Source: Actinomycetes bacterium (GTDB lineage: Bacteria; Actinomycetota; Thermoleophilia; Solirubrobacterales; Solirubrobacteraceae). Taken from it: 62,997 nucleotides of DNA. Of the stretch, positions 28,403 to 36,717 are shown piece after piece; the stretch's first letter is position 1; every line of letters begins with the position of its first letter. The position numbers and the translations under genes were made by a program. The notes under the pieces are model-generated. The model saw only the letters and a list, made by a program, of their open reading frames with translations, searched no databases and was not told the origin of the DNA. The stretch is taken from the NCBI GenBank assembly GCA_021820105.1, contig JAKAED010000004.1, positions 1-62,997 of the forward strand. The letters are read 5' to 3'.

Positions 28403-29128
28403 TTGGTGTCCGAGCAGCCGAGTCCGCCGATCGTGCGGGGCGTGAGCGATCTGCATGGTGCCCTGCCCGAGATCGAGCCCTGCGACGTCCTGGTCCTCGC
28501 CGGTGACCTGGTCCCGCTCGAGTTGCAGGCCGACGCGACCCGCTCACGCAACTGGTTCTCGACCGTGTTTGCCGCGTGGCTCGATGGCGTCCCGGCCACC
28601 GAGGTGGTCGGTGTTGCCGGCAACCACGACTTCATGCTCAGCTGGGATCTCAGCCGCGGGGTGCATCGCTGGCTCTTTGACGCCAACTGGACCTACCTGC
28701 AGGACGCGGGCGTGAGACTCGAGTGCGGCCTCTCCGTCTGGGGCACGCCATGGTCGCCTGGCACCTCCGACTGGGCGTTCAGCAGCGACGAACAGGCTTT
28801 GAGGGAAGCGTTCAAAGACATTCCCGATGGTCTCGATGTGCTGATCACGCACACGCCTCCGTTCGGGAAAGGTGATCGCGCCCCGGCGGCGCCCGACCCT
28901 CTTCTCGGCCACCTGAACGACTACCGGCACATCGGCTCTCGGGAACTTCAGCACGCTATCCACCGAGCACGCCCACGATTGGTTGTCTTCGGACATGTGC
29001 ACGCCGATGGCGGTTGGCGAATCCAGATCGACGACACCTTGTACGCGAACGTGAGCGTGCTGGACGAGGCATATCGGCTTGTTCGCTCCGCCAGCGAACC
29101 GTTGCTCCACACGGCTGAGTCGGCCTGA
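28403..29128 (+). CDS. Calcineurin-like metallophosphoesterase
   Basis: VSDLHG, LAGDLVP, VAGNHDF, VFGHVHADGG motifs. Confidence 0.88.
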   Translation: MVSEQPSPPIVRGVSDLHGALPEIEPCDVLVLAGDLVPLELQADATRSRNWFSTVFAAWLDGVPATEVVGVAGNHDFMLSWDLSRGVHRWLFDANWTYLQDAGVRLECGLSVWGTPWSPGTSDWAFSSDEQALREAFKDIPDGLDVLITHTPPFGKGDRAPAAPDPLLGHLNDYRHIGSRELQHAIHRARPRLVVFGHVHADGGWRIQIDDTLYANVSVLDEAYRLVRSASEPLLHTAESA

Positions 29129-29189
29129 GGCTCCTTGGTTGTCGCCTTCTCAGCTGCGTGCCGCGGCTCATGGGGTTGCGGCAGGCCCG

Positions 29190-29804
29190 TTAGTCACCAA
29201 TGTGCGCGCTGGCGGTAGCCGCCTCGTTCCAGGCATGGTGGGCTTCTCGTGCGGCGTAGAGGACAAGCACGAGCGCTGCGATTGGGTCGGCCCACCACCA
29301 GTGCAGCGCTGTGTTGAGCAGGACGCCGAGCAGGATGATGGTGGCGAGGGCGCCGTCGATGAGTGTGATTCGTGCTTCGGTCCGCAGGACGGGGTTGTCG
29401 AGCCGCCGTCCGGTGTCTGCCTTGCCGCGCGCGAGTGCGAACATCGTGAGCGCTGTGACGGCCAGCCAGATGGTGCCGGCGAGGGAGCGGCCGGGATGGT
29501 CTGCGGTGGCGAGGACGATGGTGGACTGGATGAGGATGTAGAGGGCTAGGCCGGCGAACGCGATGGCGATGACACGCAGCGCTGGAGTGGTGCGGCTGGT
29601 GGTGTCGGTGCCGGTGAGCTGCCAGATGACCATCGTGGAGGCGAGGATCTCGATTAGTGAGTCGAGCCCGAATGCTGCGAGTGCGACGGACCCGGCTGTG
29701 ATCGTGGTGATCGCGAGGATGATGACGCCGATCACGTTCCAGCCGAGCGTGGCGTATTCGAGGAGAAGTCCGCGACGCAGCAGCATGTCCTGGTTGGTTT
29801 GCAT
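29190..29804 (-). CDS. Cation diffusion facilitator-like transporter
   Basis: GSVALAAFGLDSLIEILASTMVIWQLTG, multiple TMs. Confidence 0.75.
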   Translation of the reverse strand: MQTNQDMLLRRGLLLEYATLGWNVIGVIILAITTITAGSVALAAFGLDSLIEILASTMVIWQLTGTDTTSRTTPALRVIAIAFAGLALYILIQSTIVLATADHPGRSLAGTIWLAVTALTMFALARGKADTGRRLDNPVLRTEARITLIDGALATIILLGVLLNTALHWWWADPIAALVLVLYAAREAHHAWNEAATASAHIGD

Positions 29805-29807
29805 TGG

Positions 29808-30359
29808 TCAGCGGAGGAGTCGTTCGGCGAGCAGCACGACCCCGAGGGTGGTTAGCGCGATGCCGGCGAGTTGTTCGGCGCGTTCGCGGAACTGTTCGCT
29901 GAGGCGATGTCCGAGCCGCAGTCCGAGTTGTGTGACGAGCATGGTTTGTGCGCCGATCAGGACGATCACGAGGACTATTGGGAGGCGCAGCAGCCCGAGC
30001 GTGAACCCGATCGCGAGTTCGTCGAGGCTGATGCTGACACCGAGCGCGAGCGACCGCAGGCCGTGTGGGTTGGCGAGTTCGTTGATGCGCTGCTCGTCCT
30101 CTTCGCCAGATAGAACGGTGTAGAGGCCGAAGGCGATCAGCACACCGATAGCGAGGTAGTCGGCGGTCCCCCCGATCGCGTGTCCCAGCGGGGCGCCGAG
30201 CGCAAGCCCGATCAGCGGCATCACGGTCTCAAAGCCGGTGAACAGGACGGTGATGTGACGTCGCCGTGCTGGCGTGATCCCGGTCATCCCGATCGCGGCG
30301 GCGACGGCGAAGGTGTCGAGCCCGAGCGGAAGCACCAGAGCGATCAGCTTGACGGACAC
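29808..30359 (-). CDS. MntP-like manganese efflux pump
   Basis: ALVLPLGLDTFAVAAAIGM...LALGVSISLDELAIGFTLGLL. Confidence 0.8.
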   Translation of the reverse strand: MSVKLIALVLPLGLDTFAVAAAIGMTGITPARRRHITVLFTGFETVMPLIGLALGAPLGHAIGGTADYLAIGVLIAFGLYTVLSGEEDEQRINELANPHGLRSLALGVSISLDELAIGFTLGLLRLPIVLVIVLIGAQTMLVTQLGLRLGHRLSEQFRERAEQLAGIALTTLGVVLLAERLLR

Positions 30360-30462
30360 GGGGTCAGCGCCTCGATGCTGATCGGAGGTTGCGCTTGCGC
30401 CCACGCAAGCGGCCACGCGGTTGCTGCGGCTGGCACCCTGTGCACATGACCGGGGTGCGGCG

Positions 30463-30765
30463 ATGTTGACGGTGTTCGGTGCGTGCGCGGTGACGTTCAT
30501 GATGGTCATGTATGCGTTTGAGCGCCGCGGCAACGGTTTCGTTCTGGCGTTCGCTGTCGGGTGCGCGCTGTCGAGCGCCTATGGATTCCTCGCGGGCACG
30601 TGGCCGTTCGGGGTCGTTGAGGCGATCTGGTCGCTGGTCGCGGCCAGGCGTTATCTTGATCACCGACCGGAGCGCGGCGGCGCGAGTGCGCTCAGCAACA
30701 CCGACAACGCGTCGGCATGCGAGCCGTCGGTGCCGATCGACAACACACGCTCGGACGGTTCGTAA
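30463..30765 (+). CDS. Small membrane protein
   Basis: MLTVFGACAVTFMMVMYAFERRG...WPFGVVEAIWSLVAARRY. Confidence 0.6.
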   Translation: MLTVFGACAVTFMMVMYAFERRGNGFVLAFAVGCALSSAYGFLAGTWPFGVVEAIWSLVAARRYLDHRPERGGASALSNTDNASACEPSVPIDNTRSDGS

Positions 30766-30986
30766 TCGAGCGTGAAGAAGCCGCAGCAGCCACGTTCGAT
30801 CGCCAATGTCTCCTGCAGCAGGAGGGTGTCGACGTCTTTCGTGAAAAGGATGCGTGCAGTGGAGCTCTGTCGCTGGACACCTAGCACGCTGCCGCTCAGC
30901 TGACGGTAACGGGACAGCTGTTCGGCCAGCTGCCGATCGTCGAGCTCGCAGCCCGACAGTGCCATCGGTAAAGGCTGCGGCTTCAT
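30660..30986 (-). CDS. Small hypothetical protein with ERGCCGFF motif, possibly metal-related
   Basis: AIERGCCGFFTLDYEPSERVLSIGTDG; overlaps the opposite-strand ORF end. Confidence 0.5.
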   Translation of the reverse strand: MKPQPLPMALSGCELDDRQLAEQLSRYRQLSGSVLGVQRQSSTARILFTKDVDTLLLQETLAIERGCCGFFTLDYEPSERVLSIGTDGSHADALSVLLSALAPPRSGR

Positions 30987-31082
30987 CGCTGCAGGGGGTC
31001 CTCAGCAAAGCCCGGATCGGTGGCGGACAGCGACGGTCTCACAGCGCAGCAGCGTGGCATTGGTCGCCTGGCCATGCTCCGC

Positions 31083-32075
31083 TCAGTGCGCGTGGGTGAT
31101 CGGCGCGTTGTGTTGCTCGGCGGCTTCGATCTGCAGCAGCTCGCCGCCTTGGTGGTCGACCTGCAGGGTCGTGTGTTGAAGGTCAAAGCGGTCGTGCAAC
31201 ATCCGTTCGATCTCGCGGCGGGTGTCGTGGCAGTCACCATCGGAGCGAACGAGGATGTGTGCGGAGAGGGCCGGGAAGCCGGAGGTGACCTCCCACACGT
31301 GCAGGTCATGGACCTCCACGACATCCGCGACGGCGGCCATTGCCTGGCCGATCTCGTCGGGGTCAAGGCCACGCGGTGCGGCCTCGAGGAACACGCGGCC
31401 GGAATCGCGCAACAGTCCGTAGGCGGCTTTGAGCATGATCGCGGCGATCAGCAACGAGGCGATCCCATCCGCACGATGAAAGCCAGTGATGAGGATCACA
31501 GCGCCGGCGATCGCGGTCGCGATGAACGCGAACAGGTCAGTGAGGATGTGCTGGAACGCGCCCTCGACGTTCATGCTCTGGCGGTTGGCTCTGCTGAGCG
31601 TCCAGGTCGCTGCGAGGTTCACGACGATCCCGAGCAGCGCGACGATCAGCACAGCGCCACCGGCGACCGCGGGCGGGTTGATCAGCCGGCGGATGCCCTC
31701 GTAGATGATGAACAACGCGAGCACCAGCAGCGTCGCGCCGTTGAACTGGGCGGACAGCACCTCGGTGCGCTTGAACCCGTAGGTCATCGCGCCCTTCGCG
31801 GGGCGCGCGGCGAGCCTCACGACCCACATCGACAAGGCGATCGCACCGGCGTCGGTGAGCATGTGCGCCGCGTCTGAGAGCAGCGCCAAGGATGAGGCGA
31901 GGATCCCGACCGTGACCTCGACGGCCATGAACCCAAGGATCAGACCCAGCGCGACAGCGAGCTTCCCGAAGTCAGCATCGGCGCTGACGCCGTGAGAATG
32001 CCCGGCATGGTCATGGCTGCCATGACCATGCTCATGACCGGCGTGATCGTGATCGTGCGGTCGGGTGTCTGCCAT
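31083..32075 (-). CDS. CzcD-type cation diffusion facilitator
   Basis: His-rich N-term (HDHDHAGHEHGHGSHDHAGHSH), LLSDAAHMLTDAGAI. Confidence 0.9.
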   Translation of the reverse strand: MADTRPHDHDHAGHEHGHGSHDHAGHSHGVSADADFGKLAVALGLILGFMAVEVTVGILASSLALLSDAAHMLTDAGAIALSMWVVRLAARPAKGAMTYGFKRTEVLSAQFNGATLLVLALFIIYEGIRRLINPPAVAGGAVLIVALLGIVVNLAATWTLSRANRQSMNVEGAFQHILTDLFAFIATAIAGAVILITGFHRADGIASLLIAAIMLKAAYGLLRDSGRVFLEAAPRGLDPDEIGQAMAAVADVVEVHDLHVWEVTSGFPALSAHILVRSDGDCHDTRREIERMLHDRFDLQHTTLQVDHQGGELLQIEAAEQHNAPITHAH

Positions 32076-32809
32076 CAGTTGCAGCACTCCTCCTGGCAGC
32101 TATCGCCCAGAACATCGAGTCCGGGGACGGTCGCGCAGCCGCAAACCTCGCCGTGCCATGCCTCGAGGCCTTCGCGAACGGCAAGTGCGGCGATCGCCAG
32201 CGCGATCACCGGGTCAAGCCACCACCAGCCTGCGATCGCGTTGGCGGCCAGCCCGCCCAGGACACCTGCGGCCATGTAGGCGCACAGCAGGTTCTGCGCG
32301 CCCTCACCCGCCGTAGCGGCGGACCCGAGCCGGGCACCGATCTGCTGTTTGGTGTAGCCGAGTAGCGGCATGACTGCGATGCTCGAGACCGCCAGCCCGA
32401 TCCCGACCCAGCTCGTCGACGGGTGCTCTGTGTTCGCGAGCGTGCGGATTGCGTCCTGAGCGATGTAGGGCGCGAGGAGGAAGAAGCTGATCGCGACGAG
32501 CTTCTGTGCCCGCTGCTCGGCACTGTCGGAGAGGCGACGGTTGCCGGTGAATCGCCAGATCACGATCACCGACGCCATCCCCTCGATCACCGAGTCAAGC
32601 CCGAACCCAAGCAGCGCGACCGACCCGGCCGCCGCTGCGGCGGTGATCCCGACAGCACCCTCGACCGTCATCCACGCCAGGCTGACCCATGCCAGCACTT
32701 TCGCGCGACGGATCAGCCGCTCGCGTTTGCGGTCCGGCCCGACAGTCGGCCGGGACGCTGGGGACAGGCCAGCGTGTGCGAGAACAGACAGCTCGACCGG
32801 GGCGCTCAC
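32075..32809 (-). CDS. Cation transporter (CDF-like)
   Basis: GSVALLGFGLDSVIEGMASVIVIWRFTG; C-terminal SCQEECCN. Confidence 0.8.
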   Translation of the reverse strand: MSAPVELSVLAHAGLSPASRPTVGPDRKRERLIRRAKVLAWVSLAWMTVEGAVGITAAAAAGSVALLGFGLDSVIEGMASVIVIWRFTGNRRLSDSAEQRAQKLVAISFFLLAPYIAQDAIRTLANTEHPSTSWVGIGLAVSSIAVMPLLGYTKQQIGARLGSAATAGEGAQNLLCAYMAAGVLGGLAANAIAGWWWLDPVIALAIAALAVREGLEAWHGEVCGCATVPGLDVLGDSCQEECCN

Positions 32810-33159
32810 TGCGCGCGCTCCGCGGCCGGTAGGTGCGCGTCAAGCAGCTGCGATCCGGCTGGGGTCAGGGAGTAGAACACGACCTTCCCATCGCGCCGCG
32901 ACACGGTCAGCCCGGCGAGCCGCAGCGCGCGGAGATGATGGCCGACCAGGTTCTCCGCCTTCCCGACGATCCACGCAAGATCACACACGCACAGCTCCTC
33001 GCCCTCGCGCAACGCCACCGCGAGCGCCAGACGCGTCCGGTCACTCAGCGCCTTCGCGCGAGTTGCAGCGGCGTCGACAGCGTCGAGGTCAAGCCGCATA
33101 CGAATCCCCTCCGCCCGGGGAAGGTCGAGGCAAAGCAAGTCACAGCGGTCATCAGCCAT
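32806..33159 (-). CDS. ArsR/SmtB-family metalloregulator with CDLLC N-terminus
   Basis: MADDRCDLLCLDLPRAE...EELCVCDLAWIVGKAENLVGHHLRALRLAGLTVSRRDGK. Confidence 0.88.
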   Translation of the reverse strand: MADDRCDLLCLDLPRAEGIRMRLDLDAVDAAATRAKALSDRTRLALAVALREGEELCVCDLAWIVGKAENLVGHHLRALRLAGLTVSRRDGKVVFYSLTPAGSQLLDAHLPAAERAQ

Positions 33160-33289
33160 GCACTCATACTAACGCCGATTAGGATGAGCGGACGGGCGCG
33201 AGACGAACCTGCGGGCGCTCAACGAGGTTCCGGCCGTCGCAACCGCATGAGATCAGACACGCCCGGCGCGTCGATTTGACTCTCAAATA

Positions 33290-33323
33290 GTTTGTAGCGA
33301 TACTCCGTCTTATCGCGACAAAC
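33290..33323. promoter_or_regulatory. lox-like inverted repeat: 13-bp arms (12/13 match), 8-bp spacer
   Basis: GTTTGTAGCGATA-CTCCGTCT-TATCGCGACAAAC just upstream of the tyrosine recombinase at 33346. Confidence 0.75.
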
Positions 33324-33345
33324 CGCCGAAAATTGGGGTCACATT

Positions 33346-34377
33346 TTGTTGCCTGAGGACCCGCATGAGCAGGATGCTGAAACGTTCGACGGCGAGCTGA
33401 TGCTCACGCTCGTGCCCACGCCTGATCTGGCGGTGGAGTTGCCGGCGGCGCTGCACACCGAGCTGAAGCGTTTGCTTGATCAGGCTGACCGGTATGCACG
33501 CGCGGCGCAGTCGGTTAACACGACGCGCGCGTACCGCAGCGATTGGCGGCAGTTCGAGGGCTGGTGTGACCGCTACGGCCTTCAGAGCATCCCGGCGAGC
33601 CCGACAGCCACGGCGCTGCATCTCACCGCGCTCGCCGAGGCCGGTCGATCGGTGTCGACCGTGAGGCGTCGCTGCGCGGCGATCGCACGAGCCCACCGGA
33701 TCGCCGGCTACGCCTCACCGACCGCCGACCCGTCGGTCATGACAGTCCTCGAAGGAATCGCGCGCGTCCACGGCACAGCCCCGAACAAAAAGACGGCTCT
33801 GCTGCGCGACCCGCTACTCGAGCTCGTTGACCGGATCGACACGTCCGGGAACGCCGGGTTGCGCGATCGCGCGCTGCTGCTCGTCGGGTTCGCGCTCGGG
33901 CTTCGCCGCTCCGAGCTCGTCGCGATCGAGATCAAGGACATCTCCCCCTCCCCGGACGGTGTGACGATCAGGATCGCACGCTCAAAAACCGACCAGCAAG
34001 GCCGCGGTGCATCCCTTCTTCTCCCCTACGCCGAGTCCCCGAACCCGTGCCCGGTCCGGGCGCTGCGGGCGTGGCTCGATGCCTCGGGGGTCGTCGACGG
34101 TGCCGTGTTCCGTCGTCTCAGCCGGGCGGGCGCGATCGGCAAGCCGCTCACCGCGCAGTCTGTCGCGCTGATCATCAAACGCCGCGCCGACTCAGCCGGC
34201 CTGAATCCGCGTGAGTTCGCGGGGCACTCCCTGCGCTCCGGCTACGCCACCCAGGCCGCCCGCGACGGGCACCGCACCGAGCAGATCGCAAACACCACAC
34301 GCCACAAAGACCAAACCGTGCTCGCCGGCTACATCCACGCCGGCCGCGGCCGAGAGGACGTAGCAGCCGTCCTCTGA
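33346..34377 (+). CDS. Tyrosine recombinase/integrase (paralog of 22462 ORF)
   Basis: LGLRRSELVAIEIKD, RSKTDQQGRG, GHSLRSGYATQAARDGH, TRHKDQTVLAGY; TTG start. Confidence 0.9.
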   Translation: MLPEDPHEQDAETFDGELMLTLVPTPDLAVELPAALHTELKRLLDQADRYARAAQSVNTTRAYRSDWRQFEGWCDRYGLQSIPASPTATALHLTALAEAGRSVSTVRRRCAAIARAHRIAGYASPTADPSVMTVLEGIARVHGTAPNKKTALLRDPLLELVDRIDTSGNAGLRDRALLLVGFALGLRRSELVAIEIKDISPSPDGVTIRIARSKTDQQGRGASLLLPYAESPNPCPVRALRAWLDASGVVDGAVFRRLSRAGAIGKPLTAQSVALIIKRRADSAGLNPREFAGHSLRSGYATQAARDGHRTEQIANTTRHKDQTVLAGYIHAGRGREDVAAVL

Positions 34378-34821
34378 TCAGTCGCTCTCGGGATCGTCGG
34401 CGGCGCTGCCGGTGAAGAGCTCGGGATGATCGCGCCTCGCTTCCTCGACATCGACCCAGTCGCCGTTCACCCAGACAGTCTGCCTGCCGGCTGGCTCAAA
34501 GGCGTAGATCGCCTTGCTCCGATGGCCCTCACCTGTCCAGCCGAGCTCTGCCATCGCCGCGGCGACACGGTCAGAGACCATCCCCTCCTCGCACGCACGT
34601 GTGCAATAGAAGTCGAAGTAGTCCTCACCGCGGCCCCGCAAGCTCGCAATCAGACCGGCGGAGTAGCGCCAGGAGCCATGCCACGCAGTGCCGTCGATGT
34701 GGGTCCAGTCCGTGTTGCAGAGCGCGCAATACATCTCATCGGCAAAGCCGTCATCCCCGCGCAACCGACCGGAAAGCGCCTGCAGGTCAAACTCAAGATC
34801 TCGGGCCTCGTCCTCACTCAT
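34378..34821 (-). CDS. Hypothetical protein with Cys pairs (CALC, CTRAC)
   Basis: DEMYCALCNTDWTHIDG...YFDFYCTRACEEG. Confidence 0.5.
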   Translation of the reverse strand: MSEDEARDLEFDLQALSGRLRGDDGFADEMYCALCNTDWTHIDGTAWHGSWRYSAGLIASLRGRGEDYFDFYCTRACEEGMVSDRVAAAMAELGWTGEGHRSKAIYAFEPAGRQTVWVNGDWVDVEEARRDHPELFTGSAADDPESD

Positions 34822-34939
34822 CCACTTCAGCCTAAGCGATGCTCCTGCGGGCTATCTGCTGATTCGGGAACCCTGCGGAGTTACACGCGAGAACCAACGG
34901 GTGCGCGACGACGACGGAGCACCTGTCTTCTGTTAGGCG

Positions 34940-34970
34940 GCTAACACAACTTACTGTAAGTTTTGTTAGC
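34940..34970. promoter_or_regulatory. 31-bp near-perfect palindrome abutting start codon
   Basis: GCTAACACAACTTAC-T-GTAAGTTTTGTTAGC (14/15 arm match) followed immediately by the GTG start at 34971. Confidence 0.8.
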
Positions 34971-35924
34971 GTGCTTACGAAACGGCCGCTTCTGGATACC
35001 GCCGCTGATCAGGCTCTGTTCGTTTCAGACGGGTCACGCAGTCGGGCGGTCAGGGAGGCTCTGCGTGATCGCAACACGCTGATCGTCGGGGAGGCGGGCT
35101 CTGGGAAGACGAGCATCCTCTACCGAGTCCGCGCCGGTGCGCGCGAGAGTTCACGGTCACCGGCCGTGCTGATGGTCAACGCACAGCACGCCGACACGGG
35201 TCGCGATCTTGTCGATCTGATCCTTCGCGAAGCCGAGAACGAAGGCTGGGTCGAGGCAGCCGCTCGGCCAGCTCAGGATGATCTGTTCGGTCCGGTCGCG
35301 CAGATCCGACGACTCTCCGGCGCCCCGGACCGCAGCCTGGTGCTGATAGATGACCCCGACCCCGGGCAGGCGCTGACCCTGTTCGGACGGTTGCGCGACG
35401 AGCTCTTCCAGATCACCACCCGCTTCGCGGTGACCGTGACCGCGACCACGTTTCAACGCATCAACAAGCCGCCGGCTGATGTGTTCTTCGACACGACCGT
35501 TGAGCTTGAGCCGCTCGACGTAGACGCAGCGTTCGAGCTCCTGCGGGTTCGCAAGGAGCGCGGCGAGATCCCCGGTCAGGTGCTGTGGCCGACGCGCGCG
35601 ATGCACCCCCGCGCGATCCTGCTTGACGCGCAAGCGGGCCCCGTGGGCCGCCGCCACGACCGCGCACTCCAGGCGCACCTGACCGGTCTGGCCGAGCGGA
35701 CCGCCGGAGCGACCGGTGCGGGCCTTCTATCGGAGATCTGGGGACGCGGCGCTCTCAGCGCGAGTGACCCCGAGCTGCAGCGAAGCCTCGGTGTGACCCG
35801 CGCGAGGCTCACCCAACTCCTGAAAAGCCTCGAGCGCGCCGAGGTGCTGATCTCCTTCCCGCAGGCAACCCCCGGGGCGACGGGGCGACCGAAGACCCTG
35901 TACGACATCAACGCGACACGGTGA
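34971..35924 (+). CDS. AAA+ ATPase with C-terminal wHTH-like domain
   Basis: LIVGEAGSGKTSILYRVR (Walker A), SLVLIDDPD (Walker B), LGVTRARLTQLLKSLERAEVLISF. Confidence 0.75.
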   Translation: MLTKRPLLDTAADQALFVSDGSRSRAVREALRDRNTLIVGEAGSGKTSILYRVRAGARESSRSPAVLMVNAQHADTGRDLVDLILREAENEGWVEAAARPAQDDLFGPVAQIRRLSGAPDRSLVLIDDPDPGQALTLFGRLRDELFQITTRFAVTVTATTFQRINKPPADVFFDTTVELEPLDVDAAFELLRVRKERGEIPGQVLWPTRAMHPRAILLDAQAGPVGRRHDRALQAHLTGLAERTAGATGAGLLSEIWGRGALSASDPELQRSLGVTRARLTQLLKSLERAEVLISFPQATPGATGRPKTLYDINATR

Positions 35925-35977
35925 GCGTGTGATGTTGACCGTGACACAAGCCAGGTCTCGGTGCGGCGGCGTCCGCG

Positions 35978-36391
35978 TCACGCGTCAATGCCTGCCGCCC
36001 GTTGTACGACGTTGCTCAGGCGTCGGCGCACCTCGCTCGCGGTGTCACCGAGCTGGGTGTTACCCACGATCGAGAGCATTCGCTCCGCGTCGATGGCCGA
36101 GATGTGAGTCTCGCCTCCCTGCTCGTACACGACGACGTTGCAGGGGAGCAGAGTCCCGAGCTCCGGCTCCGCGTCGAGCGCTGCCCGAGCGAGCTGCGGG
36201 TTGCATGCCCCCAGGATGACGTAGGGCTCGCGATCGACTCCGAGCTTTGCTTTCAGGGTCGCCTGCACGTCGATCTCGCACAGCACACCGAATCCTTCCG
36301 TGGCGAGCTCCTCGCGGACGCGCGTTGCGGCATCTGCGAACGCGAGATCGGTGGTGGTGCTCAGGGTGTAGCCGGTGTCAACTCTGGACAT
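35978..36391 (-). CDS. DUF302-family protein
   Basis: MSRVDTGYTLSTTTDLAFADAATRVREELATEGFGVLCEIDVQATLKAKLGVDREPYVILGACNPQLARAAL. Confidence 0.85.
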   Translation of the reverse strand: MSRVDTGYTLSTTTDLAFADAATRVREELATEGFGVLCEIDVQATLKAKLGVDREPYVILGACNPQLARAALDAEPELGTLLPCNVVVYEQGGETHISAIDAERMLSIVGNTQLGDTASEVRRRLSNVVQRAAGIDA

Positions 36392-36701
36392 GCTGCCTCC
36401 AGTTCCTTCTGCTTCATCTTGGCTGCCTTGGCGCGCTGCTCGGCGGCGTCGGATGGTTCGATGTAGTTCTCGTTGAGGTAGGCGAGGATCGCCTGCTCGC
36501 CGAGGACGGGGGCGCTGCGGGCGACGAGCACGGGGATCTCGTCGGTGCCAGTCCCGCGCTTCAACTCGATGCGAGCCTCCCGTGGACCGGGACCTGATGG
36601 ATGGTGTAGCTGAGGCCGAGTTCTGTCAGCCGCTGGCGGACCCGACGCGAGGCCGGGCACCACTCCGTTTGCCAGAGCTCGAGTGTGGGTGTTTGAGACA
36701 T
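36361..36701 (-). pseudogene. Frameshifted glutaredoxin/GST-N-like gene
   Basis: Frame 1 from 36701: MSQTPTLELWQTEWCPASRRVRQRLTELGLSYTIHQVPVHGRLASS* ; other frame continues REARIELKRGTGTDEIPVLVARSAPVLGEQAILAYLNENY to 36361. Confidence 0.75.
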
Positions 36702-36717
36702 GGCCATCGCTCCTTTC

